Shown here: positions 54,498-62,152 of the stretch, piece by piece
How the letters are laid out: each line of letters opens with the position of its first letter
Numbering within the stretch: position 1 is the stretch's first letter
The notes under the pieces: model-generated
The model's database searches: none
What the model saw: the letters and a program-made list of their open reading frames with translations, nothing else
What the model was told of the DNA's origin: nothing
DNA from: Rivularia sp034931125
GTDB lineage: Bacteria > Cyanobacteriota > Cyanobacteriia > Cyanobacteriales > Nostocaceae
Assembly: GCF_034931125.1 (NCBI RefSeq)
Contig: NZ_JAYGHM010000019.1
Coordinates: 50,630 to 114,629, forward strand
Direction of reading: 5' to 3'
Length of the DNA stretch: 64,000 bases
Position numbers and translations under genes: made by a program

Positions 54498-55700
54498 ATG
54501 CAAATGTTAGAAACACTCGACGCGATCGCAAGTGCTGTTACACAAGCAGACTGGATACTTGTCAACCAGCAGCTACAGCAGTTATTAGACAAGAAGGATG
54601 CTACGCAAGCTGACGACAACGAACTAGAGCAAGCAGTTGCGATCGCGATGCAGGTAATGAGGGTGGGAGATTTTCAAACCCGATGGGATGTAGCGAAGAT
54701 TTTTCCTAAAATAGGCGAAAAATCAATTGTTCCGTTACTCGAAATACTCGAAGATGAATTGGCAGATTTTGAAATTCGCTGGTTTGCACTCCGCATTTTG
54801 GGAGAATTTAACCAACCTGAGATAATTATGTCCTTGGTTAAATTGCTTGAGCAGACACAAGAAGAAGATTTGGCTATGATGTCAGCGCAAATCTTAGCAA
54901 AAATTGGTAAACCTGCGATTACGGCATTAATTGAATTAGTCAAACCCGATAAATCCCGATTATTAGCAGTAAAAGCCCTGGCTCAAATTCGGCATTCGGA
55001 AGTCATCGAACCTTTACTTTTAGTGGTGAATGATTCTATACCAGAAGTAAGATTTACTGCAATTGAAGCCCTCAGTAGTTTTCACCAAAAAAGTTTGATT
55101 CCTGTATTTATTAAAGCTTTGAAAGATCCCGAAGCAAAAGTTCGTAAAGAAGCCATAATTGCTTTAAAAATGCGTGCTTACCTTAAACAAGAATTTGATT
55201 TAGTTAATCATCTTCAACCTTTGCTTTACGACATGAATTCAGAAGTGTGTCAGCAAGCAATATTAGCGTTAGGATGCATGAAAGACGATGTAGCGATGAT
55301 GGCGCTATTTAAGATCTTAAATTTCCACAATACTGCTTTATTTCTGAAACAAGAAGCGATACGAGCCTTAAATTGGAGCGGAAGTCTTCTAGCCTTGGAT
55401 TATTTAAAAAAAGGACTTGAATCAAGTGATATTACGGTAAGTGAAGAAATTATTGCTGTATTAGGAAGACCAGAATCAGCGGAATTGAACTCTTACGCTA
55501 CATCCATTCTAATTAACTTTCTCCATAGCCAACGAGAAATCACCCATAAATCGCAAATCAAGCTGGCGATCGCCACATCTTTAGGTGAATTGGGAGATTT
55601 ACGCGCTCTACCTTATCTAGAAAAACTTGCCTTGGATGATGATTCTAGGGTCAAATTATACGCAAAAGCTGCGATTAAATCAGTGAACAGTGAACAGTAA
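54498..55700 (+). CDS. HEAT-repeat protein
   Basis: A 400-residue, all-helical protein of about ten HEAT/PBS-lyase-type repeats (for example IVPLLEILEDELADFEIRWFALRILGEF, EVIEPLLLVVNDSIPEVRFTAIEAL, RALPYLEKLALDDDSRVKLYAKAAI). Such proteins scaffold protein complexes; the CpcE/PecE lyases share the fold, but nothing here shows a lyase role. Soluble, no signal peptide. Divergent from nirA. Confidence 0.85.
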   Translation: MQMLETLDAIASAVTQADWILVNQQLQQLLDKKDATQADDNELEQAVAIAMQVMRVGDFQTRWDVAKIFPKIGEKSIVPLLEILEDELADFEIRWFALRILGEFNQPEIIMSLVKLLEQTQEEDLAMMSAQILAKIGKPAITALIELVKPDKSRLLAVKALAQIRHSEVIEPLLLVVNDSIPEVRFTAIEALSSFHQKSLIPVFIKALKDPEAKVRKEAIIALKMRAYLKQEFDLVNHLQPLLYDMNSEVCQQAILALGCMKDDVAMMALFKILNFHNTALFLKQEAIRALNWSGSLLALDYLKKGLESSDITVSEEIIAVLGRPESAELNSYATSILINFLHSQREITHKSQIKLAIATSLGELGDLRALPYLEKLALDDDSRVKLYAKAAIKSVNSEQ

Positions 55701-55724
55701 GCAGCGAGCAGTTTTTCTCGTTAC

Positions 55725-55766
55725 AAGACTCTGCCTTATAAAGCTTATTCGGAAGCAGAGTCTTCT
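55725..55766 (+). terminator. Hairpin after the HEAT gene
   Basis: aagactctgc (55725-55734) pairs perfectly with gcagagtctt (55755-55764), a ten-pair stem around a 20-base loop, followed by cttcaatt. It lies 25 bp after the stop. The T-tail is weak, but position and stem suggest a terminator. Confidence 0.55.
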
Positions 55767-55993
55767 TCAATTATCTGGAGGTACCTCAGACTTAGATTTC
55801 ATCGCAGTACGGCTAGGAAGCAGTTAAAAAAGCTATTTTTTATAGTGTTAATTACTACATTCAATCTATAGATAAAAACACCATTTCTATAACTTTTGAT
55901 AGAACATATTTTTAAATTTAATCAATTCAAATAGTAATAAATTCACAAATAGATATTAGAATATAAAGTTCGTCCAGGCGTGTAATTCCTCCC

Positions 55994-58447
55994 ATGACCG
56001 CTACATCTCAACCTCCGTTTTCTCGCGAAGAAATAGCCAAAGAAGGCATAAAACCCGAAGAATACCAAGAAATCGTCAAAAGATTAGGTCGTCATCCTAA
56101 TAAAGCCGAATTAGGAATGTTTGGCGTAATGTGGTCGGAACATTGCTGTTATAAGAATTCTCGACCTTTATTAAAACAGTTTCCTACTACTGGAGAGCGT
56201 ATCCTCGTCGGTCCAGGTGAAAATGCCGGGGTTGTAGACTTGGGTGATGGTTTCCAACTGGCTTTTAAAATCGAATCCCACAATCATCCTTCAGCCGTGG
56301 AACCATTTCAAGGTGCTGCAACGGGAGTTGGTGGTATTCTCAGAGATATTTTTACAATGGGTGCGCGTCCGATCGCGGTATTGAATTCACTGCGTTTCGG
56401 TAATTTAGAAGATGCCAAAACCCAAAGATTATTTAGTGGTGTGGTATCGGGAATCGCTCATTATGGTAATTGTGTGGGCGTTCCGACGGTAGGTGGTGAA
56501 GTTTACTTTGACCCCGCTTACTCTGGCAATCCTCTGGTAAACGTGATGGCTCTGGGTTTGATGGAAACGTCAGAAATTGTTAAATCCGGGGCATCAGGTA
56601 TCGGCAATCCAGTGCTGTATGTTGGTTCTACTACCGGACGCGACGGTATGGGAGGCGCAAGTTTTGCCAGCGCGGAATTAACCTCGGAATCGATTGATAA
56701 CCGTCCAGCGGTACAGGTTGGCGATCCTTTTTTAGAAAAATCATTAATCGAAGCTTGTTTGGAAGCCTTTAAAACGGGTGCGGTAGTAGCAGCGCAAGAT
56801 ATGGGGGCTGCGGGTATTACCTGTTCCACTTCCGAAATGGCTGCAAAGGGTGGTGTCGGAGTGGAATTCGATTTAGATAAAATTCCCCACCGCGAAACCG
56901 GAATGATTCCCTACGAATATCTGCTCAGCGAATCTCAAGAGAGAATGTTGTTTGTTGCACAGATTGGTAGAGAACAAGAGTTAATTGATATTTTTGTGCG
57001 TTGGGGACTGAATGCAGTAGTCGCAGGAAAAGTTATAGAAGAACCGATCGTGCGGATTCTTTACCAAGGGGAAATTGCAGCCGAAATACCCGCTACAGCT
57101 TTAGCAGAAAATACGCCGATTTACAACCGAGAATTATTAGCCGAACCTCCAGAATATGCTCGCAAAGCTTGGGAATGGACAGCCGATAATTTACCCAATT
57201 GCACTTATGAAGGAATTGAAATTGAAGGAAAACAGCAAACCTGGAACGATATTCTGTTAACTTTACTCGATACTCCTACCATCGCTTCAAAACATTGGGT
57301 TTATCGTCAATACGACCATCAGGTGCAGAATAACACCGTTATGTTACCCGGTGGTGCGGATGCGGCGATTATTCGGTTACGTCCGGTTGAAGAGAGGGGG
57401 AGAGGGGGAGATGGGGATGGGGAGATGGGGGGACAAGGGGATGGGGAGATGGGGAGAGAAGTAACCCAAAATCCAAAATCCATTCACGAAGTGTGTCCGA
57501 AGGACATAATCCAAAATCCAAAATCGGCTGTTGCTGCAACGGTTGATTGCAATTCTCGCTACGTTTATCTTGACCCTTATGAAGGTGCGAAAGCGGTGGT
57601 CGCGGAAGCTGCACGCAATCTTAGCTGTGTGGGTGCGGAACCTTTAGCTGTGACGGATAACTTGAATTTTGGCAGCCCGGAAAACCCGATTGGTTATTGG
57701 CAGTTATCAGAAGCTTGTCGGGGATTAGCGGAAGGTTGTCAAGAATTATCGACTCCGGTAACTGGAGGAAATGTCTCTCTTTACAACGAAACTTTTGATT
57801 CTCAAGGTAATCCCAAACCAATTTATCCGACTCCCGTTGTCGGGATGGTGGGTTTGATTCCCGATTTAGATAAAATCTGCTCTCAAGCTTGGCGATCGCC
57901 AGACGATATAATTTATCTTCTCGGTTTACCAATTCAATCAAGAACCGATCTAGGTGGATCTGAGTATTTAGCTACCATCCATCATACTGTTGCGGGAAAA
58001 CCTCCAAGAGTGGATTTTGAATTGGAACGTCGCGTACAGCAGGCTTGTAGAGAGGGAATTCGCCAAGGTTGGGTGCGATCGGCTCATGATTGCGCTGAGG
58101 GTGGAATTACTGTTGCTCTTGCTGAATGCTGTATTAAAAGTAGACTTGGTGCCGAGATTAGTTTAGATCTGCCAGCTAGCACTCAAAGATGGGATGAAGT
58201 GCTTTTTGGTGAAGGAGGAGCAAGAATTATTGTTTCAGTTGCGTTAGCACAACAAGAAATTTGGGAATCCTACTTACAAGAACAATTAAATGACAACTGG
58301 CAAAAAATTGGCAAGGTCGGAAATTACCAAACAGGTTTGGGGGTCTTAACCACTGATAACAAAACTTTAATAAACGTTACGATAGAAAATATAAGTCATA
58401 ACTATCATCAAGCAATTACTAGGCGTTTAGCCGTCCACCAACAATAA
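55994..58447 (+). CDS. purL: Phosphoribosylformylglycinamidine synthase PurL, with repeat-derived insert
   Basis: ATP-dependent fourth step of purine synthesis, working with separate PurQ and PurS subunits. Motifs: EIAKEGIKPEEYQEIVKRLGR at the N-terminus, then MWSEHCCYKNSRPLL, the metal/ATP region FKIESHNHPSAVEPFQGAATGVGGI and AARNLSCVGAEPLAVTDNLNFG. The protein has 817 residues, longer than usual, because residues about 466-510 (GRGGDGDGEMGGQ..., then QNPKSIHEVC..., IIQNPKSA) are encoded by intergenic-type repeat DNA (57389-57528) inserted in frame in a loop before AATVDCNSRYVYLDPYEG. Confidence 0.93.
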   Translation: MTATSQPPFSREEIAKEGIKPEEYQEIVKRLGRHPNKAELGMFGVMWSEHCCYKNSRPLLKQFPTTGERILVGPGENAGVVDLGDGFQLAFKIESHNHPSAVEPFQGAATGVGGILRDIFTMGARPIAVLNSLRFGNLEDAKTQRLFSGVVSGIAHYGNCVGVPTVGGEVYFDPAYSGNPLVNVMALGLMETSEIVKSGASGIGNPVLYVGSTTGRDGMGGASFASAELTSESIDNRPAVQVGDPFLEKSLIEACLEAFKTGAVVAAQDMGAAGITCSTSEMAAKGGVGVEFDLDKIPHRETGMIPYEYLLSESQERMLFVAQIGREQELIDIFVRWGLNAVVAGKVIEEPIVRILYQGEIAAEIPATALAENTPIYNRELLAEPPEYARKAWEWTADNLPNCTYEGIEIEGKQQTWNDILLTLLDTPTIASKHWVYRQYDHQVQNNTVMLPGGADAAIIRLRPVEERGRGGDGDGEMGGQGDGEMGREVTQNPKSIHEVCPKDIIQNPKSAVAATVDCNSRYVYLDPYEGAKAVVAEAARNLSCVGAEPLAVTDNLNFGSPENPIGYWQLSEACRGLAEGCQELSTPVTGGNVSLYNETFDSQGNPKPIYPTPVVGMVGLIPDLDKICSQAWRSPDDIIYLLGLPIQSRTDLGGSEYLATIHHTVAGKPPRVDFELERRVQQACREGIRQGWVRSAHDCAEGGITVALAECCIKSRLGAEISLDLPASTQRWDEVLFGEGGARIIVSVALAQQEIWESYLQEQLNDNWQKIGKVGNYQTGLGVLTTDNKTLINVTIENISHNYHQAITRRLAVHQQ
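57389..57528 (+). repeat. In-frame repeat insertion in purL
   Basis: Contains gggagatggggatgggg-type octamers (the complement of the ccccatct STRR) followed by two copies of aatccaaaatccaaaatc separated by gaagtgtgtccgaaggacat. Both units are found elsewhere between genes. The insertion is in frame and leaves the enzyme motifs intact. Confidence 0.85.
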
Positions 58448-58619
58448 AACATTCAACTGACAATTAAATAACTGGCAACTTACTAATAGTATCGCTGAGC
58501 ATAATTACTGTACTGTGGTAAATGGATGGTTAAGAATTTATTAAATTTTATATAACTCTTTATTCTATCCAATTTCACAATCCCAGTGGCTTGACATCAT
58601 CATCAGGAGCATAGGTAGC

Positions 58620-60116
58620 ATGATTTCCCCAAATTCCAAAGCCGTCACTTCGGATCAAAACGCCCAAATTAATTTAATTAATCAAGAAGAACGTCCTGAC
58701 AAGCAAGAAGAAGCTTGTGGCGTTTTTGGCGTTTTTGCACCCAAAGAAGACGTTGCGAGACTGACTTATTTTGGATTGTACGCCCTCCAACATCGAGGTC
58801 AAGAATCCGCTGGGATTGCGACTTTTGAAGGTAAGCAGGTACACCTGCATAAAGAGATGGGTTTAGTGTCCCAAGTCTTCAACGAATCTATCCTCGATGA
58901 CTTACCAGGTAGTATCGCTGTCGGCCATACCCGTTATTCCACAACAGGTTCGAGCCATGTAGCTAATGCTCAACCTGCTGTTGTCCAAACCCGATTAGGA
59001 GAAATAGCTTTAGCACACAATGGCAATTTAGTCAATACTAAGCAGTTGCGTGACGAATTGCTAGAAAAAAGCTGTAACCTGACTACTACAACCGACTCAG
59101 AAATGATTGCTTTGGCGATCGCCGAAGAATTAAACGACGGTTCGCGGTTGTTGGAAGCTGCGATTCGGGCTTTTCATCGTTGCCGAGGAGCCTTTAGTTT
59201 AGTAATCGGTTCCAGTGAAGGTGTAATGGGAGTGCGCGATCCGAACGGTATTCGTCCCCTGGTAATTGGAACTTTGAAGGGTAGTCCAACACGTTACGTT
59301 TTGGCATCCGAAACCTGTGCTTTGGATATTATTGGCGCGAAATACCTGCGAGACGTAGAACCAGGAGAGTTGGTTTGGATTACCGAATCAGGGTTAGAGT
59401 CTTTTCAGTGGAGTCAGAAACAAGAAAGAAAGCTATGTATATTTGAAATGTTCTACTTTGCTCGTCCTGATAGCATTATGAACGAGGAAAGTTTGTATAG
59501 CTACCGGATGAGATTAGGGCGACGATTAGCACAAGAATCCTTTGCTGATGCGGATATTGTTTTTGGAGTCCCCGATTCTGGAATACCTGCTGCCATTGGG
59601 TTTTCGGAAGTTTCCGGCATACCATACGTAGAAGGATTGATTAAAAATCGCTACGTTGGACGAACTTTCATTCAGCCTACCCAAGCAATGCGTGAATCGG
59701 GTATAAGAATGAAACTAAATCCTCTCAAAGACGTATTAGCCGGGAAAAGAGTGATAATCATTGATGATTCAATCGTGCGGGGTACTACTAGTCGCAAATT
59801 AGTAAAATCCTTGTACGAAGCGGGAGCAACAGAAGTACATATGCGAATTTCTTCTCCTCCTGTTACCCATCCTTGCTTTTATGGTATTGATACCGATAGC
59901 CAAGATCAGCTAATTGCTGCAACTAAATCAGTACAGGAAATTGCTAAACATTTAGAAGTAGATAGTTTGGCATATCTTAGCTGGAAGGGAATGCTAGAAG
60001 AAACTAAACAAGATACTAATAGTTTTTGTTCGGCTTGTTTTACTGGAGATTATCCCGTACCAGTACCCGAACAACTCAAACGTTCTAAATTAATGTTGGA
60101 AGAAGCGATAGTTTAG
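58620..60116 (+). CDS. purF: Amidophosphoribosyltransferase PurF
   Basis: First committed enzyme of purine synthesis, making 5-phosphoribosylamine from PRPP and glutamine. After a propeptide of 32 residues, Cys33 (EEACGVFGVF) would become the N-terminal nucleophile of the glutaminase domain (YALQHRGQESAGIA; ALAHNGNLVNT). The PRPP-binding site is VIIIDDSIVRGTTSRKL. Length is 498 aa. It follows purL on the same strand and ends at a strong terminator. Confidence 0.95.
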   Translation: MISPNSKAVTSDQNAQINLINQEERPDKQEEACGVFGVFAPKEDVARLTYFGLYALQHRGQESAGIATFEGKQVHLHKEMGLVSQVFNESILDDLPGSIAVGHTRYSTTGSSHVANAQPAVVQTRLGEIALAHNGNLVNTKQLRDELLEKSCNLTTTTDSEMIALAIAEELNDGSRLLEAAIRAFHRCRGAFSLVIGSSEGVMGVRDPNGIRPLVIGTLKGSPTRYVLASETCALDIIGAKYLRDVEPGELVWITESGLESFQWSQKQERKLCIFEMFYFARPDSIMNEESLYSYRMRLGRRLAQESFADADIVFGVPDSGIPAAIGFSEVSGIPYVEGLIKNRYVGRTFIQPTQAMRESGIRMKLNPLKDVLAGKRVIIIDDSIVRGTTSRKLVKSLYEAGATEVHMRISSPPVTHPCFYGIDTDSQDQLIAATKSVQEIAKHLEVDSLAYLSWKGMLEETKQDTNSFCSACFTGDYPVPVPEQLKRSKLMLEEAIV

Positions 60117-60171
60117 TAATTTTCGATTAAATTGGGTTTGTTTTTCAGAACACTATAAATCATTGATGTAG

Positions 60172-60197
60172 AGACTTCGCAATTGCGGAGTCTTTTT
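60172..60197 (+). terminator. Intrinsic terminator of purF
   Basis: agacttcgc (60172-60180) pairs with gcggagtct (60185-60193) around aatt, followed by a run of T. A classic rho-independent terminator 55 bp after purF. Confidence 0.85.
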
Positions 60198-60233
60198 AAT
60201 TATCCTAAATGATTTGTAAGAAATTTATAAATA

Positions 60234-60345
60234 TGGCGGTTAAAACCGCTACTACACAAGCAAAGTCCACCTGCGTGGACTTAATAAAACAACCCGCGCA
60301 GGCGGGTTTTGCCTGTGTAGCCGCGACTTCTAGTCGCCAGGTATG
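60234..60345. repeat. Hairpin repeat cluster (type A variant)
   Basis: Palindromes ggcggttaaaaccgc, agtccacctgcgtggact, acccgcgcaggcgggt and gcgacttctagtcgc, ordered like those at 7085-7208. Confidence 0.75.
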
Positions 60346-60457
60346 AATAAAATTTTACTTCTCATTTTAATATTACATATATATGTTTTCTCACGTTTAA
60401 AATTCGGATTGCTATATATAGGATTCTAAGTACTTAGGCAAAATTAATTGTATATTT

Positions 60458-60560
60458 GTCATTGCGAGTGGAACGGAGTGAAACGAAGCAACCGCAACAC
60501 TCTGAGATTGCTGAGTCCCAAGGGGACACGCTGCGCGAACGCTGTCGCTCGCAATGACAT
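60458..60560. repeat. Dispersed repeat with gtcattgcgag / ctcgcaatgac ends
   Basis: Begins gtcattgcgagtggaacgga and ends gctcgcaatgacat, an inverted-repeat-ended element; related copies occur at 61802-62098. A family common in cyanobacterial intergenic DNA. Confidence 0.75.
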
Positions 60561-60810
60561 AAATAATGAAGGCATACCCACTTATACTCCCAACTGCATA
60601 AGTTGATTTAACTTACACCCATAAATAAATAAGAGAGTAAACATAAAACCTCAAAAGTGTTGTGCAGGAGAGGGGATAAAGGATAATTCCTTACCCCTAA
60701 TCCTTTCCTTACTTTGGAAAGGTTCTATATTTTATTTTGCGAAATCATACTGTTATTAACTGTATCTTCATAAAGCTAGCTTCATAAATACTTCATAAAT
60801 CAACAGCGCA

Positions 60811-61782
60811 GTGAAAAAAATATTAATTTTAGCAGCCAACCCCACGGATACTTCTAAGCTGCGTCTAGATGAAGAGGTGCGGGAAATCGAAAACGCTCAT
60901 AGACAAGCCACAAATCGAGCAGAAATTGAAATTATTAGCAAGTGGGCTGTACGTGTGGATGATTTGCGTCGGGAATTATTACATCATAAGCCAAACATTG
61001 TTCACTTTTGCGGACATGGTACTGGGGATGATGGTTTGCTGCTGGAGAATCAATTCGGACAAAAGCAGTTTGTAAGCAGTGAGTCTTTGGCAAATTTATT
61101 TAAGTTATTTAAAAATGATGTTGAATGTGTGGTGATGAATGCTTGTTATAGCGAAGTACAAGCTGAAGCAATTCACGAGTATATTAATTGTGTAATTGGA
61201 ATGAATTATAAAATTGGGGATAAAGCTGCAATTGAGTTTGCCACTGGTTTTTATGATGCTTTAACTAATGGTAGAAATTATCAAGATAGTTTTGAATTTG
61301 GTAAAAATGCGCTTGATTTAGAAAGCATTCCCGAATCGGGAATACCACAAATTAAAATTAGAGATAATACTAAAAGTTTACTTGACGCAGATGCAATATA
61401 TAGTAAATCGAATGAGGAAAATAAAATGACTGGTGAACGCAATATTAATATTGGTAGCGGTAACTATAACGAACGTATTGAAGGTGATTATATTCAAGGT
61501 AATTATTACAATTCACCGCAAAAACAAAACCTTGCCGAAGCAGCAGCAGAAATTCAAGAATTACTCAAACAATTAGATAAATCCTACGATACGAATTCTT
61601 ACTCTGGCAAAATTCAAGTAGCAGATGAAACTATAAAAACTCTTGAAAAGAATCCAGAATTAAAAGCGCGGATAATTAGTGCATTAAAAGTCGGTGGGGT
61701 TAAAGCTTTTGAACAATTTCTCAGTCATCCCGCAGCGAGTTTTGTAATTGGTGCTTTGGAAGATTGGCAGAATAATAATTAA
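60811..61782 (+). CDS. CHAT protease with NYNERIEGDY motif and helical C-domain
   Basis: A 323-residue protein starting at GTG. Residues about 1-170 form a CHAT caspase-like protease with catalytic His69 (VHFCGHG) and Cys112 (VVMNACYS). Residues 210-233 carry a short motif (NYNERIEGDYIQG) that recurs at the N-terminus of the STAND gene 370 bp downstream. Residues about 240-320 are helical (AAAEIQELLKQLDKSYD ... VGGVKAFEQFLSHPAASFVI). The layout suggests an effector recruited by the STAND partner through motif-motif assembly, as in amyloid-type NLR signalling; that is inference. The protease half is also close to the CHAT-GUN4 protein. Confidence 0.8.
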   Translation: MKKILILAANPTDTSKLRLDEEVREIENAHRQATNRAEIEIISKWAVRVDDLRRELLHHKPNIVHFCGHGTGDDGLLLENQFGQKQFVSSESLANLFKLFKNDVECVVMNACYSEVQAEAIHEYINCVIGMNYKIGDKAAIEFATGFYDALTNGRNYQDSFEFGKNALDLESIPESGIPQIKIRDNTKSLLDADAIYSKSNEENKMTGERNINIGSGNYNERIEGDYIQGNYYNSPQKQNLAEAAAEIQELLKQLDKSYDTNSYSGKIQVADETIKTLEKNPELKARIISALKVGGVKAFEQFLSHPAASFVIGALEDWQNNN

Positions 61783-61801
61783 ATTGTCAGAAAATCCATG
61801 T

Positions 61802-62098
61802 GCGTCATTGCGAGGAGGAACGACGACGCAATCCCAGTAACTTGTTAGTAGTCGAGATATTGGGATTGCTTCGTTCCTTTCCCTCTCTAGGGAACACTCC
61901 GTGAATCTGCGCTTACGCACACGCAATGACGGTTTCATAATTACTCGTTGATGTTGAAGTTGTTGGAATTGCTTCGTTCCTCGCAATGACGGTTTCATAA
62001 TTACTCGTTGATGTTGAAGATATTGGGATTGCTTCGTTCCTTTCCCTCTCTAGGGAACACTCCGTGAATCTGCGCTTACGCACACGCAATGACAGTTT
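61802..62098. repeat. Nested direct repeats between the CHAT and STAND genes
   Basis: Composed of cgtcattgcgagg-type elements. A 60-bp unit (gcaatgacggtttcataatt...) is repeated exactly at 61923 and 61983 with few changes, and a roughly 70-bp segment (tgggattgcttcgttccttt...) occurs at 61861 and 62024. The element fills the whole spacer. Confidence 0.85.
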
Positions 62099-62152
62099 TA
62101 TATTAACTTGTTTGTATGTGTAAATTATCTAGTTTCACCCATTAAAAAAACA

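Larger units (their letters stand above)
60198..60810. other. Repeat-rich spacer between purF and the CHAT gene
   Basis: More than 600 bp with no gene, containing a type A hairpin cluster (60234-60345), one copy of the cattgcgag-type dispersed repeat (60458-60560) and an AT-rich stretch before the CHAT gene start. Confidence 0.7.

Noticed and set aside
61684..61998. Minus-strand frame of 104 codons overlapping the CHAT 3' end
   Set aside because: It is made of dispersed repeat DNA (repeated MKPSLR units) and antisense to the CHAT gene end.
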